From Nocardioides massiliensis (GTDB taxonomy: Bacteria; Actinomycetota; Actinomycetes; Propionibacteriales; Nocardioidaceae): a DNA stretch of 64,000 bases. The notes below the pieces were generated by a model. The model ran no database searches and was not told the origin of the DNA. It saw only the letters and a program-made list of their open reading frames with translations. The stretch lies in contig NZ_JAUSQM010000001.1 in assembly GCF_030811215.1 (NCBI RefSeq), positions 1,550,001-1,614,000 on the forward strand, given 5' to 3'. Position 1 is the first letter of the stretch. Each line of letters opens with the position of its first letter. Below, piece by piece: positions 1 to 8,172 of the stretch. Position numbers and translations under genes: made by a program.

Positions 1-2
1 CC

Positions 3-2144
3 GTCATGCTCGTGAGTCTGGCGGTCAACTCGATCGCACTGGCGCTGGGGTTCGAGCAGGTCCTGACCGCGCCGGTCCTGGGGGTGACGTGGCTCGTGCT
101 GGACGCTGCGCTGCTGTGCTGGCGTTCTTCGGTGCCCCTCGTCGTGATTCCCGCAGCGCGCACGCTCGTCCGTCGTACCTGGGACCTGCGCGCCGAGCCC
201 GCCCACGTCCTGGCCTGCCTCGCCCTGCCGTCGGCGATCCTCGGGGCGATCCGGCTCAACAACGGGGCTGACGGCGACGTTGCTCTCGTCTCGCACGTGT
301 TGGTTCTGGCGGCCTTCGCGGTGCTCCTGGTGCGCCGCGGCACTGCCGGCCGGGACCTCCGGGTGCTCTATCTGAGCGCCCTCGCGCTGCTGTTGGCGAC
401 GTCGCTGCGCGGGTGGGGGGTGACCGGCCATGACATCCAGGCGGAGTACGGCGTCTTCAGGCTGACCCAGGACGCCGGGCACTGGTCCATGGACCTGATG
501 CAGAACGCCTACACCGCCTGTCTGAGCATCACGATCCTGCCGGTGGCGCTGGCCGAGACGACCGGACTGTCCGGGACGATCTGGTTTACCGTCGGGCTGC
601 AGGTGGTCTTCGCCGCGGTCCCGGCACTCGCCTACCTCGTCTATCGCCGCTTCGTCCCGCAGCGGCTGGCGCTGGTCGCGGTCCTCTTCGTGGTGGCGTT
701 CCCGACGTTCCATGTCGACATGCCCTACCTCGTCCGGCAGGAGATCGCCTTCCTCTTCGTCGTCCTGCTCCTCTTGGTGGCCACCGACCGCGGTGCGCCG
801 GTGCGCATGCGTCGGGTGCTGGCCGTGGTCTTCGGGGTCGGCGTCATCGTGTCGCACTACTCGACGACCTACCTGCTGCTCCTGGCGCTCGGCGGCGGAC
901 TGGTCCTGTACGGCCTCGCGGCGCTGGTGACCCGTCGACGGCGTACGCCCGATCGGCCACCGCTGGTGCTGCTGCACCCGCTCGTGGTCGCGGCCGTGGC
1001 GGGTGCGTCGATGGTGTGGACCGGGCCGGTGACCGACACCGGTGGGCACCCGCTCACGGTGGCGCAGGAGGCGATCGAGTCGCTGGTGAGCGGCGCGGAG
1101 ACCGTGGGGTCCAGCGACCGGCGGTTCTGGCTCTTCGGCGGCGCCGAGGAGTCCGCGCGCGACCGGCTCGATCGGTTCGTGGCCGAGGCCGACGAGGTCC
1201 GCCAGGACTACGCCTTGCGCCATGCCGTCTTCCGCAAGCCCGGGCCGACCCTGACCACCCCGGCGATCGTGGAGGAGAGCGAGGCGCCGTTGACCTGGGC
1301 GGGGGAGTGGATCGACGACCTCGGTCTCGATCCCGGCACCGTCGTCGTCGGCCTGCGCACGGCGAGCGCCGCACTGATGCAGGTCGTGCTGCTGGTCGGG
1401 ACGTGGTGGCTGCTGCGTGCCGGCCTCCGCCGCTTCCGCCGGCGCGGTCGGCACCCGGAGGACGGCGTCGGCGAGACGCCCGCCGGCGACGAGCCGCGCG
1501 AGTCCCGGATCTCCCTGGAGCTGATCTGCGTCGCCGTCGGTGTGCTGGCTGCGCTGGGACCGGTCGTGGTCGTGCCCAGCCTGTCGGTGGAGTACGGCGT
1601 GCTGCGGGCATTCCTGCAGAGCATGCTGGTCGTCGCGCCGGTCGCCGCGATCGGGTTGTGGTGGTTGGTGAGCGGGCTGCGTCGCAGCCGCGGCGCCGCG
1701 CTGGTGGCCGTCTCGCTCGTCGTCACCGCGGTGTTGACCTCAGCCGGCACGGCGTTGATCGGGGGTGGTCCTGCCAAGCTCGCGCTGGCCAACACCGGCA
1801 CCTACTTCGAGCGGTACGTCATCGATGACTCCGACCTCGCAGCGGCGCGCTGGGTCGCCGCGGCGCCCGAGATCGACAGCCCGTTCCCCAAGGTGTTGGC
1901 CGGCAACCGGATGGGGGTCCGGCTCGTGGTGGCAGGCGTGCCGATCGACGAGGTGCACGGGCGCACCTTCCCGACCCTGCTCAACCGCGGCTCCTACCTC
2001 CTCGCCGACTCGCGGCTGGCCGGCGACCGCGTCGACACGCTCTTCCTCGCCGGCGACCGCGTCAACTACCGCTACCCGCTCGAGGAGATCCACCGGGTGC
2101 TCAACCTCGTCTACAGCGCCGGCGACAGCAGGATCTACCGATGA
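3..2144 (+). CDS. Large polytopic membrane protein of a polysaccharide cluster, 5' end cut by the window
   Basis: The frame is open from the first bases, so the true start is either upstream or the ATG at 6. The first visible residues already form a membrane helix and no ribosome binding site is visible, which favours an upstream start. About 712 codons are present. Hydrophobic segments fill roughly residues 1-310, a hydrophilic loop lies near 345-440, a second helix cluster lies near 440-590, and the last ~120 residues look extracytoplasmic. The layout recalls large DUF2206-like or GT-C-like proteins found beside polysaccharide genes, but I see no diagnostic catalytic motif. The stop overlaps the next start (ATGA, 2141-2144), so it is probably translated together with the flippase and glycerophosphotransferase that follow. 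Transfer or polymerisation of lipid-linked sugars is only an inference. Confidence 0.75.
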   Translation, partial: VMLVSLAVNSIALALGFEQVLTAPVLGVTWLVLDAALLCWRSSVPLVVIPAARTLVRRTWDLRAEPAHVLACLALPSAILGAIRLNNGADGDVALVSHVLVLAAFAVLLVRRGTAGRDLRVLYLSALALLLATSLRGWGVTGHDIQAEYGVFRLTQDAGHWSMDLMQNAYTACLSITILPVALAETTGLSGTIWFTVGLQVVFAAVPALAYLVYRRFVPQRLALVAVLFVVAFPTFHVDMPYLVRQEIAFLFVVLLLLVATDRGAPVRMRRVLAVVFGVGVIVSHYSTTYLLLLALGGGLVLYGLAALVTRRRRTPDRPPLVLLHPLVVAAVAGASMVWTGPVTDTGGHPLTVAQEAIESLVSGAETVGSSDRRFWLFGGAEESARDRLDRFVAEADEVRQDYALRHAVFRKPGPTLTTPAIVEESEAPLTWAGEWIDDLGLDPGTVVVGLRTASAALMQVVLLVGTWWLLRAGLRRFRRRGRHPEDGVGETPAGDEPRESRISLELICVAVGVLAALGPVVVVPSLSVEYGVLRAFLQSMLVVAPVAAIGLWWLVSGLRRSRGAALVAVSLVVTAVLTSAGTALIGGGPAKLALANTGTYFERYVIDDSDLAAARWVAAAPEIDSPFPKVLAGNRMGVRLVVAGVPIDEVHGRTFPTLLNRGSYLLADSRLAGDRVDTLFLAGDRVNYRYPLEEIHRVLNLVYSAGDSRIYR

Positions 2145-3478
2145 GGGCGGCGTCGATCGGTGCGGGTGTCGGCAGCCTTGTGTCCGGTGCGCGCAACGAC
2201 CGGATGCTCACCAACTCGGTGTTGCTGTTCGCCACCAGCGCGCTGATGGCGGGCTTCGGCGCGTTGTTCTGGGTCCTGGCCGCCCGGCTCTACCCCGCCG
2301 AGACGGTCGGTCTGGCCGGCGCGGTGGTCGCGGCCTCGGACACGTTGGCGTTGGTCGCGCAGCTGGGACTCAACATCGCGCTGGTGCGCACGATGCCACG
2401 CAGCCGCCATCAGTTCGCCGACTTCCGGGTCGCCGTTCTCGTCGTCGGTGGGGCTGCTGCTGCCTTCGCGGCTGGCTACGTGCTGCTGCTGCCGCTCACC
2501 TCGCCACGCGTGCACGAGGTGATCGGCAGCCCGTGGGCGGCGGTGCTGTTCATCGGTCTGGTGACCGCGACGGCGGTCAACCTGCTCACCGACAGCGTCT
2601 TCCTCGCCATCGACCGGGTGCGGTCCTACCTGTGGCTCAACGGAGTCCTTCTCGGTCTGGCCAAGTGCGGGTTGCCGTTCCTGCTGGCCGGCGCCGGCGT
2701 GCTCGGGCTCTACGGCTCGGCCGGCGGCGCGGCGCTGCTGTGCGGGCTCGCGAGCATCGTCGTCATCAGCCGTCACCTGCCGCGCTCACGACGGATGAGG
2801 CCGTCGCGGGAGCTGCGTGCGGCGCGCGGGTTCGCCGGCGCGGGCTACGTGACCGTGGTCCTCGCCCTCTCTCCGCAGCTCGTGCTGCCGTTGCTCGTCG
2901 TCAACGAGCTGGGGTCGGCGGCGACGGCGTACTTCTTCGTGAGCATCCAGATCGTCGCTCTGCAGAACGCGATCGTCGTGGCCGTCGGCAACGCGATGTA
3001 TGCCGAGTGCGAGCGCCACCCCGACCGCCGCAGTCAGGCTTTTCGACGTGGCGGGATCCTGATGGGGGTCGTCTGCGTCGGGAGCGCGGCTGCTGTCTGG
3101 GTCGTCGCCCCGCTGCTGCTCCGGGTCTTCGGACCCGAGTACGCCGCCGAGGGCACCGCGACGCTGCGGGTGCTGTCCGTGGCCGTCATCGGCCTCGGAT
3201 TGAGCTATTGGGGCGCGATGCGGCTGCGCGTGGTGGGCCGCCCAGGCGCGATGGTCGGCGCACAGGTGGTCGGAACCGCCGCCGTGCTGTCGCTCGCGGT
3301 CGCCGCGGTCCCTCACGGCACGACGTGGGTGGGCGCCGCGCTGGGAGTCGGCTACCTCGTCGGCGGGCTGGTCAGCTGTGCGATGAGTCGATCGTTGCCC
3401 GCCGGCCCCCAGGTGTCGGGCGAGCTGGCGGTGTCGGTCGAGCCGGCGGTGTCGGGCGAGCGAGGTCGAGACCTGTGA
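2141..3478 (+). CDS. Polysaccharide flippase, Wzx/MATE-like
   Basis: The 445-residue protein is almost entirely hydrophobic helices, with the N-terminal pattern of lipopolysaccharide biosynthesis flippases: helix, short loop containing YPAETVGLAGA, then paired helices. Such proteins move undecaprenyl-linked glycans or teichoic acid units across the membrane. It starts at an ATG overlapping the previous stop and ends in a GTGA overlap with the glycerophosphotransferase gene, so three genes form one translationally coupled run. The C-terminal ~35 residues are hydrophilic with a repeated SGELAVSVEPAVSGE pattern and are probably cytoplasmic. The family call is firm; the carried substrate is unknown. 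It is the only flippase I see in the window, although the capsule locus 32 kb away lacks one. Confidence 0.85.
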   Translation: MRAASIGAGVGSLVSGARNDRMLTNSVLLFATSALMAGFGALFWVLAARLYPAETVGLAGAVVAASDTLALVAQLGLNIALVRTMPRSRHQFADFRVAVLVVGGAAAAFAAGYVLLLPLTSPRVHEVIGSPWAAVLFIGLVTATAVNLLTDSVFLAIDRVRSYLWLNGVLLGLAKCGLPFLLAGAGVLGLYGSAGGAALLCGLASIVVISRHLPRSRRMRPSRELRAARGFAGAGYVTVVLALSPQLVLPLLVVNELGSAATAYFFVSIQIVALQNAIVVAVGNAMYAECERHPDRRSQAFRRGGILMGVVCVGSAAAVWVVAPLLLRVFGPEYAAEGTATLRVLSVAVIGLGLSYWGAMRLRVVGRPGAMVGAQVVGTAAVLSLAVAAVPHGTTWVGAALGVGYLVGGLVSCAMSRSLPAGPQVSGELAVSVEPAVSGERGRDL

Positions 3479-4716
3479 CGTCCGCTCTCCTGCGCACCCG
3501 GCTCGTCACCCTGGCCCAGACGATCCTGCGGCGCGCGCTCCCCGTGGTGTCGGCCGCCATCCCGGCTCGCCGCCAGGTGGTGGTCTCGGGCTACCCCGAG
3601 ACGGAGGGCAACGCGTCCGAGGTCATGCGGGCGCTGCTGCGCAGCTATGACGGGCAGGTCGTCTGGCTGCGCGAGCCGTCGGGTCCGCGGCTCGCGCTGC
3701 CCGACCATCCGCGGCTGGTCACGGTCGACAAGGCCAGTGTGGCCGGGTTGTGGGCCTATCTGCGCGCCGAGGCGGTCTTCTTCACCCACGGGCTCTACGG
3801 CAGCCCGCGGCCCACCCGGCGCAAGCCTCTGGTCAACCTCTGGCACGGCGACGGCCCGAAGGCGACCCGACCGGGCAACGGGGCAGGGTCGTTGATCCCC
3901 AGCACGTGGCTGGTCGCCGGCACGCGACTGTTCGGAGAGCTGAAGGCGGCGGCCTTCGAGCTGTCACCCGACCAGCTGCTGGTGACGGGCAACCCGCGCA
4001 CCGACCAACTGTGGAGACCGGCACGCCCAGATGCTCTCGGGAGTCTCGGTATCGAGGCTGACTTCGTGCTGTGGATGCCGACGTTCCGCGCCACCAGGCA
4101 GGAGAGCGGGTTGCGCGCTTGGTCGGAGGGGGAGCTGGGTGCGGGGGTCCAGGAGGTCACACCTCTCCTGGCGGCGCTGCGGGAGCGCGGTATGCAACTG
4201 GTCGTGAAGCCGCACCCGCTGGATGCCGAGGATCGACGGGCCGCGGGCGTGGTCGCCGTGAGCGACGCCGACCTGGCCCGAGCCGGGGTGCCGCTGTACG
4301 CCTTGTTGGGTGCCTCGTCGGGTCTGGTCACCGACTACTCGAGCGTGTGGGTCGACTACCTGCTCCTCGACCGACCGATCGCGTTCCTGGTGCCCGACCG
4401 ACAGGTCTACGGTCGAGCGCTGGTGCCGGCCGATGTCCTGGACTGGCTGCCCGGGGAGCTGGTGGGGGACGACCGGCCGTTCGCCAGGTTCGTCGCCGAC
4501 CTCGACGCCGGTGGCACGAGGGACGCCGAGGTACGCCGGGCCGTCACCGAGCGGGTCGGTCTGCATCAGAGCAGTCGGTGCGCCGACGACCTGCTCGAGG
4601 CGCTGGCGGCAGCCGGGGTGCTGCGGGCGAGGAGTGGGTCAGCGTGCCAGGCGCAGACCGAGCCAGGCCCGGACCCGCGCGAGTCCCAGGACGGCGAGCG
4701 CCAGCGTGCGCGCTGA
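3475..4716 (+). CDS. CDP-glycerol glycerophosphotransferase family protein (teichoic-acid type)
   Basis: Predicted to transfer glycerol- or ribitol-phosphate units from a CDP donor to a wall polymer or glycan at the inner membrane face. The 413-residue protein shows the family landmarks: HGDGPK near residue 124, GNPRTD near 172 and TDYSSVWVDYLLLDRP starting near 286, where the His and Asp residues match the TagF-type active-site positions. The start is the GTG at 3475, which overlaps the preceding stop as GTGA; the frame stays open far upstream, but that stretch is antisense-like low-quality coding inside the first gene. The 3' end overlaps the convergent glycosyltransferase by 78 bp. A TagB/TagF-like role is expected from the family; the exact polymer is unknown. 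Confidence 0.88.
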   Translation: MTSALLRTRLVTLAQTILRRALPVVSAAIPARRQVVVSGYPETEGNASEVMRALLRSYDGQVVWLREPSGPRLALPDHPRLVTVDKASVAGLWAYLRAEAVFFTHGLYGSPRPTRRKPLVNLWHGDGPKATRPGNGAGSLIPSTWLVAGTRLFGELKAAAFELSPDQLLVTGNPRTDQLWRPARPDALGSLGIEADFVLWMPTFRATRQESGLRAWSEGELGAGVQEVTPLLAALRERGMQLVVKPHPLDAEDRRAAGVVAVSDADLARAGVPLYALLGASSGLVTDYSSVWVDYLLLDRPIAFLVPDRQVYGRALVPADVLDWLPGELVGDDRPFARFVADLDAGGTRDAEVRRAVTERVGLHQSSRCADDLLEALAAAGVLRARSGSACQAQTEPGPDPRESQDGERQRAR

Positions 4717-5700
4717 CCGGACTCGTCCGGCACGCAGCGCCGCGACGACGGGGCGGTCCACGCGCCGTACGTGACCCTCGGAGACTGCCCGGGTGATCAT
4801 CCACTGCACGCCGGGATCGCCCAGCGCGTCCCGCAACGCGGGCGCCGCCCGTACGCCGGGCGGGGTGGTCCGCGAGCACTCGACAGCCATGCTCCACCCC
4901 AGGAGGGAGCCGATGACGGGCTTCATCTGCCCCTCGAGTCCCCATCGCTCGAGCTGCGCGACGAGACGCTGCGCCAAGTGGGCCCGGAACCGCAGGTCCG
5001 GCACCTGCGGCCGGTTCGTGAGCCGGTCCGCGCTGTGCTGGACGTAGTGGTAGTGCGCCGCCGGGATGAGGGCCACGCGAGGCGCGACGGCCATCAGGTC
5101 CAGGTTGAACATCATGTCCTCGAAAAGCGGCCAGGCGGGATCGAAGCGAAGCCGGTGCTGCTCGAGGAACGAGCGCAGGTAGAGCTTGTTCCAGCAGTAG
5201 CCCATGGCCCAGACGAAGGGCTGGGGATGGACGGCAGGGACGGGCCCACCCGGCATCAGGGTGAGCTCGTCGACCGGTCGTGACTCGCTCTTGACGGCTG
5301 CGTCGCCACCGGCGTGCATGTCGACGACGTGACCGGTCGCGACCAGCGGCGCATCGGTGGCGAGCGCGGCGGTGAGCATCTCCTCGATCCACGGCGGGTC
5401 GGCGTAGTCGTCGCCGTCGAGGAAGGCGACGTAGTCGGACCGGACCGCGTCGAGACCGGCGTTGCGGGCACGGGCGACGCCGCCGTTGCGCTCCATCCGC
5501 AGCACGCGCACCCGGGAGTCGATGGCCGCGTACCGGCGACACACCTCGGGGGTCCGGTCGGTGGAGGCGTCGTCGACGACGACGATGTCGAGGTGTGGAT
5601 AGGTCTGTGCGGTGGCGCTGGAGAGTGCTGCCTCGAGCTGGTCGGCGCGGTTGTGCGCGGTGACGATGACGGCGACGGTCACGGCGACGGCGTGGACCAC
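4639..5700 (-). CDS. Family 2 glycosyltransferase
   Basis: A 353-residue GT-A enzyme. Near the N-terminus are VIVTAHNRADQL and VVVDDASTDRT, and FLDGDDYAD near residue 95 supplies the metal-binding DxD-like motif; these are typical of GT2 enzymes that add sugars to polysaccharide repeats. I chose the GTG at 5700 because a good ribosome binding site (AAGGAG) lies 5 bases upstream. A second GTG at 5682 forms a GTGA overlap with the upstream acyltransferase stop and is the main alternative. It is the last gene of a three-gene minus-strand run with two acyltransferases, which suggests the products build and acylate one glycan. The 3' end overlaps the convergent gene by 78 bp. Confidence 0.88.
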   Translation of the reverse strand: MVHAVAVTVAVIVTAHNRADQLEAALSSATAQTYPHLDIVVVDDASTDRTPEVCRRYAAIDSRVRVLRMERNGGVARARNAGLDAVRSDYVAFLDGDDYADPPWIEEMLTAALATDAPLVATGHVVDMHAGGDAAVKSESRPVDELTLMPGGPVPAVHPQPFVWAMGYCWNKLYLRSFLEQHRLRFDPAWPLFEDMMFNLDLMAVAPRVALIPAAHYHYVQHSADRLTNRPQVPDLRFRAHLAQRLVAQLERWGLEGQMKPVIGSLLGWSMAVECSRTTPPGVRAAPALRDALGDPGVQWMITRAVSEGHVRRVDRPVVAALRAGRVRSARTLALAVLGLARVRAWLGLRLAR

Positions 5701-6866
5701 GGCTTCTCCTTCGCCGGCACAGGCGGGATCGGGTCGTGTGCCACGTCGCGCGGTTGGGGCACCTGTGCAGTGCCCGGGCTGGACGCGAAGAGGGGCGCGG
5801 GGGACAACACGTCGCTGCGCGCCCGCAGGAACGGTCGTTCGAGGAGGTAGAAGCTGCTCAGCGTGAGCGCGGCGACCAACGTCAGCGCGAGGAGGGCGAG
5901 CACTGGTCGCGGGACACCGGGCACCGTGGCCAACGCGAGGATCGGCGTCATGTGCCACAGATAGAGGCTGTAGCTGAGCCGTCCGATGAAGGTGGGCACA
6001 CGATGGCTCAGCAGGGCGTGCATGGCGCCACCGTCCGCGCTGTAGCCGGCGCAGATGAGCACGAGGGTCCCAGCAACGGCGACCGGCACACCGACCAGGG
6101 CGAGATGCACCTCCGGGTTCGGCGGGGCCAGCACGACGTAGAGCACGATCGCGACCAGGGCGATCGGCGTCGCGAGGGGTGGCATCCGCATCGGTCCGGC
6201 GTCGGTGGGGCGTGACAGCAGGTAGAGGGCGAGCGCACACCCCGCCAGCAGCTCGGCGAAGCGTGCCGACGGACCGAAGTAGAACCAGTACGGCGACAGC
6301 GCCAGGGAGCCGAGATAGCAGCACGCCCCGATCCCCGCGCTGACCTGCGCGGCGCGGCGTGCGGTCCAGCCATGCCGTTTGACGGTGAACAGCAGCAGTG
6401 GCCAGACCAGGTAGAAGTACCACTCGACGGCCAAGGACCAGGTGTGGCTGAAGGGGTTCAACGTGGGAGCCAGCAGGTCGTTGTCCTGCAGCGGTCCCCA
6501 GATCGAAGTCGCCTGTGCGAGGGTCAGCCATCCGCGCTCGGCGACCTGCGCGGGCGACAGGCCACTCGTCGGTACGGCGGCGTACAGCAGGACCGATCCG
6601 GCGACCAACCCGACGAGCGCCGGGTAGAGGCGCACCACCCGGCGGCGTACGAAGTGCCACCACTGGCTCCTGCGGGACGCCGTCGAGCTCGAGCGCCAGA
6701 GCACCGTGGTGATGATGAAGCCGCTGAGCACGAAGAAGATGTCGACGCCGATCACGCCGCCGCGGAAGAACGGGACGTACGAGGAGAACCAGTGCACCCC
6801 GAGGACGGCGAGAATGGCCACGGCGCGGAGTCCGTCGAGGTAGGCGAAACGCCCGGTATGGGTCAT
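5679..6866 (-). CDS. OafA/AT3-type membrane acyltransferase (second of a tandem pair)
   Basis: A 395-residue integral membrane acyltransferase of the acyltransferase-3 family, which O-acylates cell-surface sugars. It opens with YLDGLRAVAILAVLGVHW, which includes the conserved arginine and histidine region, followed by DIFFVLSGFIITTVLW and about ten membrane helices. The ATG at 6866 overlaps the stop of the upstream paralogue (ATGA, 6863-6866), so translation is coupled. Its sequence is strongly similar to the upstream neighbour over its whole length, pointing to tandem duplication. The C-terminal ~30 residues are charged and proline-rich and probably cytoplasmic. Acyl group and acceptor cannot be told from sequence. 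Confidence 0.9.
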   Translation of the reverse strand: MTHTGRFAYLDGLRAVAILAVLGVHWFSSYVPFFRGGVIGVDIFFVLSGFIITTVLWRSSSTASRRSQWWHFVRRRVVRLYPALVGLVAGSVLLYAAVPTSGLSPAQVAERGWLTLAQATSIWGPLQDNDLLAPTLNPFSHTWSLAVEWYFYLVWPLLLFTVKRHGWTARRAAQVSAGIGACCYLGSLALSPYWFYFGPSARFAELLAGCALALYLLSRPTDAGPMRMPPLATPIALVAIVLYVVLAPPNPEVHLALVGVPVAVAGTLVLICAGYSADGGAMHALLSHRVPTFIGRLSYSLYLWHMTPILALATVPGVPRPVLALLALTLVAALTLSSFYLLERPFLRARSDVLSPAPLFASSPGTAQVPQPRDVAHDPIPPVPAKEKPWSTPSP

Positions 6867-8020
6867 GGGCCGGGTGTCTCCTTCGTGCGGGACACCGGCG
6901 GCTTCTCGGTCGAGACCTCCCGCGGCCGGGGCACCGACGAGGTGGGGGTGCGCCGGGGCGACAGCACGTCGCTCCGGCCGCGCAGGAACGGCCGTTCCAG
7001 CAGGGAGTAGCTGCCGACCGTGAGCGCGGCGACCATGCCGACCGCCAGCACTCCTAGCAGTGGTTTCGGCACGCTCGGCACGTCCTCCAGGGCGAGGACC
7101 GGCACCGTGTGCCACAGGTAGAGGCTGTAGCTGACCCGGCCGATGGCGGTGAGCAGCGGGTGGCTCAGCAGCGTGCGCACCGGTCCGCCGGACGCGGCGT
7201 ACCCCGCGCAGATGATCACCAGCGTCGCGGTGACGGCGAGCGGGACGCCGATCCAGCGGTAGGGGCCGTGACTCGCGGGGGCGAGCAGGACGTAGAGGAC
7301 GACGGCGACCAGGGCGGCCGCGGGGAGGACAGGGGGCATCCGCAGGGGAGCGGCGTCGTTCGGACGTGCGAGCAGGTAGAGCGCCAGTGCACAACCCGCC
7401 AGGATCTCGGCGAATCGCGCCGAGGGGCCGAAGTAGAACCAGAACGGCGGCAGGACGAGCGAGCCCGCGTAGCAGCAGGCGGCGATCACGACGCTGAGGT
7501 GGGCGGTTCGCTGGGCCGTCCAGCCTCGGCGTCGTACGGCGAGCAGGAGCAGCGGCCAGGCGAGGTAGAAGTACCACTCGACGGCGAGCGACCAGGTGTG
7601 TCCGAACGGCTCGAGGGCCGGGACGAGCAGCGAACCCTCCTGCACCGCCCCCCAGATGGAGGTCGCCTGCCCCAGGACCATCAGTCCCCGTTGGGTCACC
7701 TCGGTGGCGGAGAGGCCGCTGTGCGGCACTACGGCGTAGAGCACGGTCGCGCCGACGACCAGTCCGACCAGCGCCGGGTAGAGCCGGACGACGCGGCGCC
7801 GTACGAAGTGCAGCCACTCGCCCGCGAGGGTGCGGGTCGACGACGAGCGCCACAGCACCGTGGTGATGATGAAGCCGCTGAGTACGAAGAAGATGTCCAC
7901 GCCGATGACCCCGCCATGGAAGAACGGGACGTACCAGACAAGCCAGTGCACGCCGAGAACGGAGCCGATCGCCACGGCGCGCAGACCGTCGAGGTAGTGA
8001 AAGCGACCGGTGCCCGCCAT
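6863..8020 (-). CDS. OafA/AT3-type membrane acyltransferase (first of a tandem pair)
   Basis: A 385-residue acyltransferase-3 family membrane protein, paralogous to the next gene on the strand. It has YLDGLRAVAIGSVLGVHW near the start, then DIFFVLSGFIITTVLW, YRWIGVPLAV and a final helix ending in LLERPFLRGRSD, the usual end of OafA-like proteins. I use the ATG at 8020, preceded by GGAGGG; the frame stays open to 8062. It heads a coupled three-gene unit with the second acyltransferase and the GT2 gene. The intergenic region to the divergent secreted hydrolase is about 150 bp and must hold both promoters. Likely function is O-acetylation of a surface polysaccharide or teichoic-type polymer. Confidence 0.9.
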   Translation of the reverse strand: MAGTGRFHYLDGLRAVAIGSVLGVHWLVWYVPFFHGGVIGVDIFFVLSGFIITTVLWRSSSTRTLAGEWLHFVRRRVVRLYPALVGLVVGATVLYAVVPHSGLSATEVTQRGLMVLGQATSIWGAVQEGSLLVPALEPFGHTWSLAVEWYFYLAWPLLLLAVRRRGWTAQRTAHLSVVIAACCYAGSLVLPPFWFYFGPSARFAEILAGCALALYLLARPNDAAPLRMPPVLPAAALVAVVLYVLLAPASHGPYRWIGVPLAVTATLVIICAGYAASGGPVRTLLSHPLLTAIGRVSYSLYLWHTVPVLALEDVPSVPKPLLGVLAVGMVAALTVGSYSLLERPFLRGRSDVLSPRRTPTSSVPRPREVSTEKPPVSRTKETPGP

Positions 8021-8172
8021 GGACCCTCCGCGATCGTCGAAGGAGTGGAGTGGGGTCAGCAAGAACGCGTGATTCCATCGAGCAACGACGTGGTGCGGGC
8101 TGGGGTTACGGCAGCACGGGACGGAAGCGCACGCGGCGCATGGTCGGCCCGCCAGCGGGTAGAGTCCGGCTC

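Noticed and set aside
1765-3474. Long open frame ahead of the glycerophosphotransferase start
   Set aside because: It runs through two well-supported genes in another frame and has Arg/Pro/Ser-rich low-complexity content; the real start is the GTGA overlap at 3475.
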